A stretch of 64,000 nt of DNA from contig NC_087080.1 in NCBI RefSeq assembly GCF_026151205.1, positions 13,339,337-13,403,336 on the forward strand, read 5' to 3'. The notes under the pieces are model-generated. The model was not told where the DNA came from, did not search any database, and saw only the letters and a list, made by a program, of their open reading frames with translations. How positions within the stretch are numbered: the stretch's first letter is position 1; every line of letters begins with the position of its first letter. Positions 24,590 through 38,200 of the stretch are shown in pieces. The DNA comes from Bolinopsis microptera (Eukaryota; Ctenophora; Tentaculata; Lobata; Bolinopsidae). Position numbers and translations under genes: made by a program.

Positions 24590-25074
24590 ACGGAATCATC
24601 ATCGGGGAAGGAAAGAGGCTAGACACCAACCGATTCCCCAGCAACTTAACGCCATGGAGGTACCGTGTAACCCCGCAACTCAAGCTGTTCCGGGACTACA
24701 CCCGCCCATTCCATCCCATACATGATGGCGCAAAGGTGGTTCAGCGAGAACTTTCCACCATTGTCCTCCTAAATGGACAGAGTGTGTCGCCGGCAGCTAC
24801 TATAAGCTACTTATAGCAGCTCTAGATGGAAACTCCCTACATTCAGAAAACCATCACCGAAGGAAGTAGCTCAGTAGCTGCCCCACCATTCATAGCCATT
24901 ACCGAGTCAAGGCTTAAGAGTTACATCTCAGCCGTTGTGGTGCAGATATTAGACTACCAATCTTTTAAATTTGACAGACCAGAGAGAGCATGAGGAGGCT
25001 GCCTCCTTTATGTTCATGACCAGCTAGTGGTGACAGAAACCGACCATTACGAGGAGAGAAGCAATAACATGGTC

Positions 25075-25463
25075 TTCTTCTTTTGATTGGTCGGCGTCGA
25101 CAGTAAGCCTTCCTTACGGTGGCTTTCACAACGCGTCCCCATTCTTCAAATCCTGCTGCCGGAGAGAGACTCCCAAATTATATACCATAAATATGTTAAA
25201 CATAGATATCGACAACAGACTCTTAGAGTCTTGAAGTTCTGTTACCACCGCCCCTGGTGCAACCCCGCCGGGTTAACGACGGAGAGACAGGGACTTCCAG
25301 GGGAGGTCATGGCCTGCTACGTGCAACTCGTAGGAGTATATGCAATGTTCCTGTAACGTCACTGTAGACCGCTCCTAGCCTCTATCGTTCTTTTGAGTGT
25401 CCGATCCAAAACCAAATCCTAGGGTACACGAGACGTGGAAGCCTGTGAGCGTGTTAGAGTCCT
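25075..25463. mobile_element. SINE-like insertion, long copy, 15-bp target duplication
   Basis: AGCAATAACATGGTC at 25060-25074 and 25464-25478 bracket 389 bp inside the degraded LINE. The first 160 bp match the copy at 24423; the remainder (GTTACCACCGCCCCTGGTG onward) is unique in the window. The long perfect duplication fits target-primed reverse transcription. No protein coding potential and no tRNA structure that I can confirm. Confidence 0.8.
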
Positions 25464-26799
25464 AGCAATAACATGGTCATGTGCTATGTTAAGTAATGCA
25501 ACACAGTTTTTGCTACTGTCTACAGACCTCCCGGAGCAGAGACTACAGGCAGGAAGAACTTGCTAGACAGACTGCAAGCAAAAGTTCAGAAAGTTGGTTC
25601 GAATTGTTCAAGCTGACAGTGCTCCAGATAACATTGGAGTTCTCCCCAAAGAATAAGAGTGCAACTGAAATTGCCTAAAGAAAGAGAAGAGGAAATAAGC
25701 ACGTTTATGTTATGAAGAGAACACGAAGAAAGTGAAATGCTAAGATACGGGCACTACAGAAAATGAATCCTAGCGCGAGTCTTATCCCTACACTGAAAAT
25801 GGAGGTTTCCCTGCTTTGTTACTACATACAGGAAGGGACCCTTAGACTTAACAGGAAAGAACTCGGGCAGTCGACGCAATAAAAAAGATCCAGAAATATT
25901 TCTTCTCGTATGCCAAGCGTTTTCAGAAGACCAGACCAGATCTACGATCCCGATGTTGAGAGACGAGACAGGGGCATTAGTGGATGACCCTAGTATAATT
26001 TAGGCTGAGTTACTACCAAAAGGTATTTAGTAACCCTATGAATGCTGATATTGACGAATGTATGAGAAGCCAAGGATTACCTCAGGGACTATAATCTTGA
26101 TTGAACGAGCTAAGCTTCACTAAACAAGGTATCATTGAAGCACTAGGAGAACTGGATTCCTATTCTGCCGCACCTGACGGATAGATCCCTGCTAGGATAC
26201 TCACAGCCTGCAAAGAACAACTTGCAGACCCACTAACACTCCTCTGGTAGGAGATATATTCGGGGAATTCACCTCCGTTAACTATAGTGGAAGTAGCGTG
26301 GTATACTACTGTACTGCTACTCCTAACATCCGTGAAAGAGTGTCTTCATTTCGTATCATGGAATATGGATCTCACCAAGTTCTCTGACCACAAGCAAATT
26401 CAAATGCGGAAGTGTTGTCTCTAATGCAGATACGTTAACCGAATCTTTAGAAGATGCACCCCGAAAGCATAAATGGAACAGGTCTGAAAATGAAGCAACT
26501 CGACTCCGCTATATTACAGCTTAAAACACAACCCAGTTCGCAAGCCGAGTTGAAGGCATACTAGGAACCGAATGTCATGTCAGGAACCAAAGAAGACGTG
26601 AAATGCAAGTCAAGATATTGTCAAGATTCTCAATAATGTTGCTGACAAGGTAACCCCAAATGAAAAGCTTCCTGACACTCCAAATCAACTCGGGTTCTGC
26701 AAAGGGGCCCAAACAAATGACCACAAGCTAACTGGTTGACTGTGTCGAGACTCAAGACGCTACTGTGACTCAACTCTGCTAAATCAACAAATCAAGGCA

Positions 26800-28390
26800 T
26801 TTCAAACTTTGGGAGAATATGGGTACATTTACTAATCCCAAGTTTAAATGACTTTGATGAATATGTGCGAGCGGTCATAGCAAGCAAAGCTCTCGTTATG
26901 CCACAGCAACACCATTTGTTATAGTTATACTTATACCATTGAATTTGATTGTTATGTCTTAAAAGTTTTCCAAAGAATATGTCTATTTTATTTCTAATGT
27001 CAAAATTAAAGATGTAACATTCGAGTGCAGGCAGTGTTGACCATTGGTACGCCCCGGGAGGACTGTTCTGGTTGCCCATCTTATTTTACACTATATGTGT
27101 CAGACAAATGTGGATCCCATTCCTATATCAACTTTTAACTGTTAATAAAAAACTTACTGAAGAAAAGACTGTACGCAACAGCTCGGTAAATATTAGCGAT
27201 CTTCCATTGCATTCCCGCGGCAGATTTTTCCTTGGTATGACATTATAAATTACTCAATGCATCTTTGATCTTTTACCAAAAGTGGACGACAATCAACTGG
27301 AAGAATATCAGCGGGATCAACTATTGATCGAGCTTCATTATGGTTTACTTCTAATTAAATCCCATGGTGTTCTTTTCTTCTACCAAATAGTGTAAAATTG
27401 ATGCCTTTCTGTCGTCACTCAACGGGGTGCCGGGTGATGATTTCGTAACTTTCGGTTGATTGAATAGAACGCGTAATGCGTTTAGTTTAGAAACGATTGG
27501 GGCTAAATTCCCCCAAGGCTTATTGCACAATATAGCTCATGAAGTAAGTCCACTTTATATTAAGAAGAGTTGAATGAAATAAAGGATATACTCAAACTTA
27601 TAGCTCGCAGCAAGCAATATTTAAGGAATCCTTTGTAGTGAGAATGATTTAACCAAGGTATATTCTATTTGTACTGTATGATCCAGTTAATAATGATAAC
27701 TGTTACCAATGAGGAATGTCGGGACACTAAACGAGATCATAGACATAGTTTTAAATATTCGCCGAAGGCAACACGTAATATATAATATAGGCCTCCAGCT
27801 CGCGATTTTTGAGATTCAACTTTCAAGCAAGCTGAATTAGCTGTTGTTGTTGAGATTCAAAGTTTACAAAAGAAACCCGTAGTATAATAAGTGGAATGAC
27901 TTTATAGCATATGTTCTATCAATCATAAATAAACAAGATTCCAATGACAAAAGATTAAAAAAGTTAAAATACTGGCAGAATGTCAATAATATAACAAATG
28001 TATAATTAGCTTAGTAGGAAAGGTTAAAAAGGAAATCCCAATGTGATGGACAATGAAAACTAAATTTACTAATTTATCAACTACCTATAACATAATATTA
28101 TCTTAATGTCCGATTTTGAAAATTGTTTCCTAGTAATTTCAGAAGAATAAGAAATAAATTTAAAGCATTGAGCGGTGTTGGAAATATCTGGCCCTCCGAC
28201 AAATATTATTGACTTAATGTGTTAGATGGTACTTCGACTATTGTGTCCTTCATATCATTAAATTCACTGTAGGTTGAAGATGGAAGAAAACAGTTATATT
28301 CAGTACCCTATCACAAACTAACCCACGAGCATGAGTCGCTCACCGCTTTTACAAATTATCTGATTCATTTGATTCTATATTGGTCCCTTC
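26800..28390. other. EHMT 3' flank, no gene seen
   Basis: AT-rich DNA between LINE debris and the EHMT stop. I see no supported gene. The EHMT 3' UTR must lie in its upper part. Confidence 0.4.
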
Positions 28391-28397
28391 AGACAAC

Positions 28398-29265
28398 CTA
28401 CTCTACGATCTCAATATCTGAGTTCTCACTGTCGGGCTCGCCAGAAACCTCTTTCTGAGCCAGCAGGCTGATGCAGTTGGGAGCTCCGCAACAACATTTG
28501 AGAACTTCTTTTTTGATGTCCCAGAACGAGTCTCCATAGTAGAATCTGAAAAATATTTGTTTATAAAGGAGCATAATAAGGGCAGTAAAGAAGCATAATA
28601 ATAATTTGGTTAAACGGAGTAGTTCACATGATCAAGAAAACTTGGAAATTAAGGATAGAGTATTTCTAAAATTAGGATTACTGTAACGATTCGTAATCAA
28701 CCGTAAATCTTTAAAAAACGCCTCTCAATTCTCAGATCAGTAACTCACGTGAGCTCCTCGTAAGGTTCCACTTCTTTAGTAGTAAAGAAAGCTATCCTGG
28801 GGAATCTTAGATCGTGATGGTCTACAAACACCTTCACTGGAACACAGTTCGGCTCACAAGAGGAGTTGATGAACCGGGAGATGTTGCCATAGTGACATGC
28901 ATCTATAGAACCAATTGTCTTGTTGTCGTTGTTTATCGAGTTTATACTCTGAAATTTTTCAATTAAATTCAGTTTCCAATTGAAAGTAAACTTGATAGAA
29001 TCGTGAGTAAAATATTTTTAGTGGTGTCAGATCATCTAAAATATCAACAGAATGAGCTCGAGAAATTATCACCCAGATCGCTCGATAGAACTATGAACGA
29101 TAAAGGTCCTCAAGTGTTCTGTACTCACCACAACAGTTAAATCGAAAAGGTAGGTATCGTTCAGCCTCCTATCAGCGTCACTATCTGATATTATCTCCCC
29201 AATATACTCGCAGATGAAGGATCCTTTCATTAAACGTTTCGGGCTTCTTACTCCCCAACCCTTAC
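28398..29265 (-). CDS. EHMT: EHMT SET and post-SET exons
   Basis: Three exons: 29265-29129 ([39 protein letters not shown]), 28948-28749 ([37 protein letters not shown]) and 28545-28398 ([12 protein letters not shown], post-[12 protein letters not shown], acidic tail, stop TAG). Cofactor motif GWGV, the ISRFIN knot segment and the post-SET CxCxxxxC are present. The His of NHxC is Ser and the Asp of FDYG is Tyr, both unusual for an active SET enzyme. Donors are GTGAGT. Confidence 0.92.
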
Positions 29266-32200
29266 CTGAAAACCAAGTTTCATAACGCATGAATATTGGG
29301 GGGGGGGGGGGGGGCCAACCATATTAAAGTATATTAAAATGTAGGATTTTTCCCGATTTTGACCCGGGGATATACTTTAATATACTTTAATATACTTTAA
29401 TATACTTTAATATATCCCTATCTCCTTGGAGGCCTACTTCAAAAATTGTTGCCCAAAATAAGCTTGAAATGCAATTCTTAATCTATTCCAAAAAGTTTTT
29501 CCCAATTTTCCCAATTTTGTTCATGGAGGTCTTTTTACTTAGTATCCACTATATTCAACAAACACTGAGTTATATCCTTCACATAGAGTTAGTCTCATTG
29601 AAAAATATTGAAGCTTTATCGAATTTGGTCAAAAGCGAATTTGGGCAAAAGCGTATGCCCAAATATGGGCATATTTTTTAAAGCTCATAGCTCAGCCAAT
29701 TTTTGACCAATCTGGATGGAAATTCATGTACTAGTCCTAAAACAGGCTTATCTTGCGAATCTGAGTGAAAAATATAGTTCATCATGTAAATCTTAACGAA
29801 GAATATAAATCTTCTAATTGTAGGTATATTAAAGTATATTAAAATGTAGGATTTTTTCCGATTTTGACCCGGGGATATACTTTAATATACTTTAATATGG
29901 TTGCCCCCCCCCCCCCCCCCCCCCCAATATTTTAACAGAATGAAAATAATGCATAAGAGCATACAGAATTGCCTCAGCCATGTAACAGTGACATCGTGAT
30001 TTTTTACCTACGCTTTTATAAGATTCATGAATGCAGTATATAATATCTTACTATATATAAAGCGAGACGATATATATATATATTTATCTGTGCCATTTTA
30101 CTGACACCACGGCATCAACTTTAACGCGAATTTCTGCAAAAACCGTAAAAGATATACAACTGAAACTTTTTTGACTGGGTCAAATGCTTTAATGGCCTCC
30201 AAATCAGCAAAAAAAAAAAAAAATAGGCCAAGAAATAGGAGTTTTAGAGCCCAAAATTTGGTACCCCAAGTGGTGTCAAAAACGCGAATTAAATAGGTAA
30301 TAATTGTTTTAGTCTCTTGAGTCTTGACACCATTTTAGGGTTAGACGGGTTCCTGCTAGTATCTTATAACTGACCGTTAGTCCTGAAGAGTTGTAAGGGA
30401 TTTGACAGCCCCTTCTGTATAACTCTGTTTCTGCACTGATTAACCCAGCATCTACACCGCTGGTTACACTCGAATATCACAATATCGTTGTACTGTTCGC
30501 TTATCTCTGTGTTCAACCGACCGTCCTGAAAAGTTATCGTAGTTCGTTAGGATTTGTAATTCGTCACGAAAAGGCAGGGTTCGACAGACTCTAGGACTAT
30601 TCTGGACAGCCCAGGAGACTATTAAACGTTGTTTCTAGCTTTCTAAGTCGTTACCTTGTTGTAAACACATTTGCCGCCAGTAGTAAGGAAGAAGCAGGAG
30701 CAGGGAGCCCCAGGTCTACAATGGTTCTCACATACGCACGACTGAAAAGGTGGTTGTAAAGAAAGTTAGAGTTACATCCGAAGGGGCTGCAATCATAAAA
30801 CTATTTCTTTGTAATTACAATATCAATGCAGAAAAGTGAGATCAACTTAGTAAATTACCTTGACTACATTCATGTTCCTGTTGATACAAAGATAGGAACT
30901 CTCGAAACTCTCCTTTACGTACACGAAATCTAGTGGAGCAGCCACGTCGTCCATTTCGTTTATGCAGGGGATCGGTATCTTTTCCTTACCACAGGTGATA
31001 TCACTGGAATAGAAGAAATAATTCAGGGAAAACGTATTGAAATACTACCCAGAATCTAGAAAAGTATACACTAGATTTGATCAAACCCGAATTGGAAACA
31101 TGAGTACTTCTTTATCAGCATGGAGGGCTCTGCAAACTAGAGTCGAATACACCACAAGTAAATAGATCAAACTATATGATGTAACTAAATTGTTTGATAT
31201 TTTAATATATTAAAGATGCTATATTTAATGATAACGACGTCTGACGATATATTTAAATATATTTCCTGACCTGTGCAATACGGTATTTTTCTGAGGTTTG
31301 GGCGAAGTAAAGTTCCGAGAATCTCTTTCTTTTTCCAGTTTCTGAATTAACTGTACTATTTCCGGTGAAGCATCCTGAAAAATACATTTAACAGACTTAA
31401 CTTGACGCTATTGTATCAAGAGTTATTTATGCTTTCACAGCAAACAAAAACAGTGAAACTTAACCACTTTTCACGATTGGCGGGACGAGTTTTGACTGTT
31501 ATTATATGTTTGCGCTATGATCTCATATGAGATGTCGTGCGCGCGGGTTCCTAGCTTTCATAGGTAAACAGTCTTCGCGTCTTCCTGATATGTGATTTTA
31601 TGGTAACATTCTTTTTGTTTTTGCCTCTTTCAGGGCCGTAACTATTATTTCACCAGATTTTGCACGCTCTTCGAGACCGTTGCCATGAGAACACATCGAT
31701 GTTGATGAATTTTGCATTCAGCACGTGCAACTTCAGTAGACAATATCAAAATCTCTATTTCGTTTAAATCATACCACAAGAAAGTAAAGGACAGAAACAA
31801 AGGAAAGGAAGAAGGAAAAATGGCGTACCGGATGCTCAATAACTTGAACATCCTGAACGAAAACATGAGATGCAGGGCACCAACTAACAGCCCTGTGCCA
31901 GTTACATCCAGACTGGTCAGGATTGCATTCACAGCACAAAAGCCGCCCAGACCACGCGCAGCCGACCCACGAAGACGACAGAAGCCTGAAATGGGCCTAT
32001 CAGAAGGGCTTCGGACGGTCAGACCTAAAACCGCCCACCCAAAGAAACGGCGAAGTCTGGTGAATGGTAGCCCAATAAACCCGTCTCCGAAATGGAAAGG
32101 TGGTAGGCCTAAGGCAGCCCACCACATGAACCATCCTATGTTCATTCCGGGAAGGGAGGAAAGTAGTGATGAGGAGAAATTCTCAGAAGTTCCCTTCGAG

Positions 32201-35200
32201 GAACTGACAAAAAACCAGGAACGAGGATCGTTTGTGCCAGGTACTTAAAAAGTGCTGTATTATCTTCGTTTTTTCATGTTGCAATTATTGTATTCTAAAA
32301 TTCAATAACTGTAGTTTTTGAGATTCTAAACGGGATTTTGTACACACTGAACACTGAACTATTTCATAATTTCAGAGTCCCCCTTCTCTGATGAAGGAGA
32401 AGCTATCAAGGAACTGGAAATGGTAATGAGGTTGAGTCCTGGTTCAGGGATGTCTGAATCAACGACTTCCAAACGACCTCTTAACCGCTTACGGTAAACA
32501 AATTGTAATCTTAAAAGCCTATATAGATATTATAGGGCCATAACTTAAACGTCACCGTTTACATTTACTGTTGAATAATCTGTGATATTTAACGAATTAT
32601 AAATGCAATGTTTTATTGCTGCAGTGAACGAATTCATTTCAATTAATATGTTAGCGAAAATTAGTACTGTGCCATTAAGTAACTCTAGCTGATGTGAAAA
32701 CTATTGCAGGCAATTTCAACTTCCAGGTGCCGTTTTTGATACAGATTCGGAGGAGGAAATTGTGGAGCAAAAGAAGGCTCAAATTCTGAATACAGAATCC
32801 TTTTCCAACACAAGAAAGGGCAACAGATGCTGCAGAATACGCAGAAGAGGAAGAGCTATCATATCTTCTTTGAGAAGGACGTTACTCAGTGTCACACAGA
32901 AGGTCCTGTGTCTCAATTAAACGAGACTAATTTGTGCTCTGCCTATGGCCATTCACATGTCGGTCAGATTCTTCAGTACCCCCAGATTTCAGTGTTTCTT
33001 CGTTTCGGTCACTGGACTTCTACAAAGCAGATTATGTCAAAATCGATCATCTCCTTGATTCTGTTAATTGGAGTGAACTATGGGAAATTTGTGATCCTGA
33101 AGAATTTCCTGAACTGTTGAACTTTGTCCTTCTTCAGATATGTGAGATGGGGTGCCCAAGAAAAAGGCATCTAGCAAAAGGCGGGGTTCACCGGTTAGTA
33201 AATTGTCTCGCAAGAAACGCAAATCAGAACTTCGGTTGCAATTGGCTGAACAAAATCCAGTCGCTACAACAGCTTACTTGGAGTCACTTAGAAACAAGAT
33301 TTCGAGTTTTTACGCTGACATGCGAGACGCTATAAACCACGACCTTAACTACCGTGAACAACAGGCGGTAGATAAAGTGCACAGCAATCCAAAATATTTC
33401 TACAGCTATGCTAAAAAGTTCTCTAAGCAGAAACGCAGTATTCCAATGCTTTTCAATGAAGCCAAAAGAACAAAAGAAGTGATTGCCAACATCCTCCAGC
33501 GTATTCAGTGACCATTCAGCCACTAACGTCAATGATGCATTATTTCAGTCACCATCCCTACAGAAGCCATTCATTGATGACATGTTGACATTCTCGGTTG
33601 CTGATATAATTGAGGCTATTGATGTAATTAAGCCGGGTGCCGCTGCTGGGCCTGACGATCTTCCAGTCCTGCTTCTGAAGAAATGCAAGGAAGTACTCTC
33701 CAAACTTATACACATGATTTGGCAGCATTCTATGTTTACAGGCACAGTACCGAAGTTCCACAAGACATCAAACATTGCTTCACTTCACAAGAAGGGCAGC
33801 CAAAAGTTACTTTAGAACGCTTTCTGACCTCCTTAACGAAGCTACTGTGAACATCCCACACACACACAGCGTGGGCTGATGATATAGTAATACTTTCTCT
33901 AGAGTCAATCCAAAAGTCTCCCGTGCTTACCAAGCTTATAAATTAAGTGGACCTCTTGAAAGTTTAAATGGGTAAGTAGTAAGCCAAAGCTGTAACCACC
34001 ATAGCGACTTACCCACGATTTCTCTAAAGCTATCAGAGGATTTCGAAAGTCAATTCTCCTGTTTCCCACATCAGAGATGGAGAAGTTCGACTGCACACTG
34101 ACCCCAAGGAAAAGGCCCAGCTCCTCCAGGCCTAATTTGTAAAAGTGTTTAGTGACCCCGATAAAGCCTCCATTGACAGCGACATCTGTGCGACAGTGAC
34201 ATCTGTCCGACTCAGGGTATCAGAAAAAACGACATCTGTCCGATTGTGATCTGATTTCAATACGACACATTTCCATACAAACTGCTTTAAAGCCATCAAG
34301 GAACTTCTAAATTATGGGTTTCGAGCAGGAGAGCATTGAATGGAATCCGTGATGCCAACCTTCTGCGATATTGGATGAGGGAGGAATCATCATCTGTGCG
34401 GCTTCGTGTGGGGAGCGATGTTAGGATTGGTGGTTGATGTCCCGATCCAAGTACGTTTTCGTAGTATGAAGCAAACTCAGCCATGTCTTCAACCAGAAGC
34501 CTTTCTTTTCAAGTTCTGTTTGCTGACATGGACGTTGTTTCACCACGGTAGATATGCGGGCTCTGGAACCCTTCCGGAAATCCGAACATTTCCAGTAGGT
34601 GGTGTCGTCCCCTCGTTTGTCGAAGACGTATCGGAAGCCATTCAGGACAGAGTTTTCCGAGCCTTGTTTGTGTCCAGGGATAAACTGAAGATTGGTTGCC
34701 ATTGTGCCATAATGGCATTGTGGATTGCGATAACTGATCTCAATACCGCTGTCCGGCTGTCCTATATGTACTGAGTACTCATGTAGGCTGTGTCCTGTGA
34801 TATGATAAACAGGTTGTTAGTGTACGGCTAGCACGATCATGTCCTCAACTAGTCAATCACGTATCGATGGATCAGATCTCAATGGATCACATCAGCATTA
34901 GAACAATGGGAGCAACGTCACAAGATTACCCGTGAGCTTGTGAAATACGAATGTGAACCGAAATTACAATATGAACCGAAATTCGGACAGATGTCGCCAA
35001 AAACGACTCCTTTCCGACATCGACATCTGTCCGATATCCCTAATTCGGCTGTCGGACAGATGTCGCCAATCCCATTGAGGAACGCCTACTAAACCCGGTA
35101 CCATCAAAGGAGCTTATTCCGATGCAGTTATCAGCAAATGATATCTCAGAAAGCATCAAAGAACTGGACCCGTACTCATCAACTCCTGATGAAGATATTT

Positions 35201-38200
35201 CTACTAGGATCCTGACCAAGTGTAGAGAGACATTGTCTGAGCCTATATTTCTACTTTGGCAAGATTCTCTCCTAGCATGAAACCGCAGGTTATTACTCCT
35301 GTCTGCAAGAAGGGTGATCGCAGAGAGGCTGTCAACTATAGCCCAGTTTCTATAACTTCCCATTATGAAGATCGTTGAAAGGAACAGAGTCATCCTTTTA
35401 ACTGGCAATTAGTGGGATGACACAAAGTACAGTGTTCGGACCGATTCTGTTCAACCTCTACTTCGATGACCAACTGGAGACATTTCTCTGTGGGGAGGTC
35501 ACACAATGTGATGGCCCTGTTAAAGCTTACCGTTCCTCAACATAGGTGACATAGGTAGGTGAATATACCACCATTTTTAGTGAAGAAGAAACAAATTAAA
35601 GTTTAATCTAAAAAATCTACCGAATCTCAACATAGGTGACATAGGTATGTGGATATACCAGAATTTTTAGTGAAGAAGAAACAAGTTAAAGTTTAATCTA
35701 AAAAAGATAAACAAGAGTTATGCCAGAACCTCATTTACAAATGACTGTTTTTCAGAGAACTCTCCAAACAAGGTTGGTAGACCACCTAGAGCGGAATAAA
35801 ATCTTGCCCGACAAACAACACGGTTTGAGAATTGTAGCTGCCAGAGTATGTTGATTCGGTTCTCAAAGAACTCAACAGTGGAAAAGAAATTGATGTCATA
35901 TATCTTGATTATTGCAAGGCATTTGAAAAAAATCCTGCTAGAAAAGACACAGAAGTATGGAATAGGTGGCAAAGTCTTCACTTGGATGAAGAACTGACGG
36001 GGCGAGAAAAAAGCAGTCACCGTAGAAGGACACAAGTCCAGACTCGAGGATGTAGAAAGTGGAGTACCATAAGGAACCGTCAATGGTCCTGTATTATACT
36101 TCATGATCTATGTGATCGACCGAGCAATACAAATCCGAAATTCTTTACAACTGGCCTTCGTAAACAACACGAAGCTCATGAAGGCAATAATATCCATGAT
36201 CTGCTGTACACTACTTCAGATCGACTTTGGTCATGTGCTCGAGTGGTCCAAAGTTAACAGTATGGTCCTGCAAGAGAATAAGCTTGAGGTGATCAATTAC
36301 TGCCTCAACCACGGATTGCCAGCCGACCTTCGACAATTATACGTCACACCAAGTGGCGTTGAAATAAAGCCAAAGGATGCTGTTCGTGAACCCCTCACGT
36401 TTGTCAGGTCACTGCTGGCGCAAGGAAAATGGCCATGTAAAGGCCGATCACCACTACAAATGATCACACTTTTTAAGTCAATGGTCAGGAGCAAACTGGA
36501 ATACTGCTGTCCAGTTTGGGTGACATACAAGCGATTGAGAACATCCAGCAGCAGTTCACCCGAAAGATATTACAAGGACTACTGCTCTACTGGGATCGGC
36601 TAAAAAAGCTACGCTTGATGTCCTCTCAAAGGAGACGTGAGAAATATTCATTGGGGTGCGAGCCTATGTGCGAACACTGAACCACAAGGCTCAAAAATCT
36701 GTGGCAACCAAATATGAAAGCTCATTTGGATTCAGGGCACCGCGCCTCTGGAATCCAACCACCAGGGAACCCTTCACCTCAACTGTAACTCCAACATGAC
36801 TCTCAGTACATCCTGCCAGTTCAACTCCTCCTTCCATTCAGCTCCGTCAGCAACATGAGGTATATCCATTACTAATATCACTAATATGAGTAGTATTTTG
36901 TAAGATCTACTGTTTCCTGTGACGGTCTTTTACATTGAACCGGTTTATTTCTGCGGTTCAAATTCCTCCAGTAAAGGTGGATAATGTAAGGCATCTGTCA
37001 CAATCCTAACATTTAACTATCTTTCCAGTTTCTCAACCCCAGCCAGAGACGGAAACAGTAACTACCACTTGGTAACTACCATCTGATAAAAAGTCTCAGA
37101 CCTGAACAACCTGTCTGAGTACCTGAAGGAATACGAGGAGAAGTGGCAGAGTGGCTGCCACAGTGTCACGTGATAGTTCATGGAAACATGCTACAGTGGT
37201 CAAGTGAATTCCTGATGAACCTCCTCAACACAGTGGTCGTTGAAGGAACAAAGTCATCCTTCCAACTAGAACTGGTGATAAGTGGGATGACTAGGAAAGA
37301 ATTGGGCGACGAAAGCGTTCCTTGAGATCTGGTCCATCGATACGTTATTGACTATGAGAGGACAGGATAGTACTAGTCGTACATTAATAAGCTTAGACAA
37401 GCTGCCCATCACGGATCACCACACAGCCTACAGTATATCATATATAGGAGAACAGAATGAAGATCAGATATCACAATCGTCAGTTTATTTCTGGAATTGC
37501 GATTAAGTTTGATTATTAAAAAGTTTGGTGAACAAAACATGGCAATGCATTGTTTCTCTTGTTTTACGATTGAGTCAGTGAGACCGAAAATCATAGAAAC
37601 TTTATGTTAAAAGTGAGGTTATAAACATGAAATCCTGCACAGAAGTACTTCATTTATCAAAAATTTTGCAAACCAAACACTGCTACATCATATATCTCTA
37701 CAATAGAATAGATATTATGTCGAACTATTTAAAAATAAATAAAACTACACTCTACAGACTGCTGTTCCTGAACAAGAAATGCGGCCGCTTTTCTTTTGTG
37801 GATGGCCGCTCAATTTCCTGATCCGTGATGACTTATTTTATTATATTCGATATAACCTAGACCTGGGTCTTAGCTGTTTATAAGCAGTTCTTTTATTCAA
37901 ATTTCTGATTGTTTCTGAATAGACTCAGTGAAGACAGATTCTAATGGAAATAAATAGCTGAATAACGTATCGACATTTCTACGTCATACTCATATTCTGA
38001 AATAGTAGTAATTCAATTATAACGATCAATATGTACATTAAAAATTTGACGACGAAATTTATTTCAAACAAAATATATAACTGTAAAATAGTTATCCACT
38101 GTAAAATAGTTTTTAACGAAATCAGAGCAAATATGAACATAAAACTGACAAAATTTATCAAATAGGGCTCATCTGAAAATTAACGAATAGCGTGACGAGG

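Larger units (their letters stand above)
24246..26790 (+). mobile_element. Degraded CR1-like LINE with nested SINE-like insertions
   Basis: The head carries ORF1-like pieces (GKVLVDGKTL; then, after an insertion, GEGKRLDTNRF) and an endonuclease start (PPFIAITESRLKSYI, GGCLLYVHDQLVV). Past a second insertion it resumes (VYRPPGAETT, DRLQAKVQKV), then AIKKIQKYFFSYAKRFQK and increasingly scrambled RT-like sequence to about 26790. Same family as the 21.2-kb copy by the shared FFSYAKRF segment. Many stops. Confidence 0.65.
33900..36850 (+). mobile_element. Degraded CR1-like LINE interrupted by a DNA transposon remnant
   Basis: Coding debris before (about 34080-34178, [10 protein letters not shown]) and after (35067 on: [42 protein letters not shown]) the insertion at 34179-35066 is co-linear. 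RT pieces follow to about 36600, including [18 protein letters not shown] (36465-36518), and tail pieces run to about 36850. Heavily stopped. Confidence 0.65.

Noticed and set aside
25240-25460. tRNA-like sequence in the long SINE-like copy
   Set aside because: No cloverleaf or convincing A/B boxes by eye.
32934-33120. Host gene starting after RPRAAH copy E
   Set aside because: It leads into CR1-like linker and RT sequence, so it is LINE debris.
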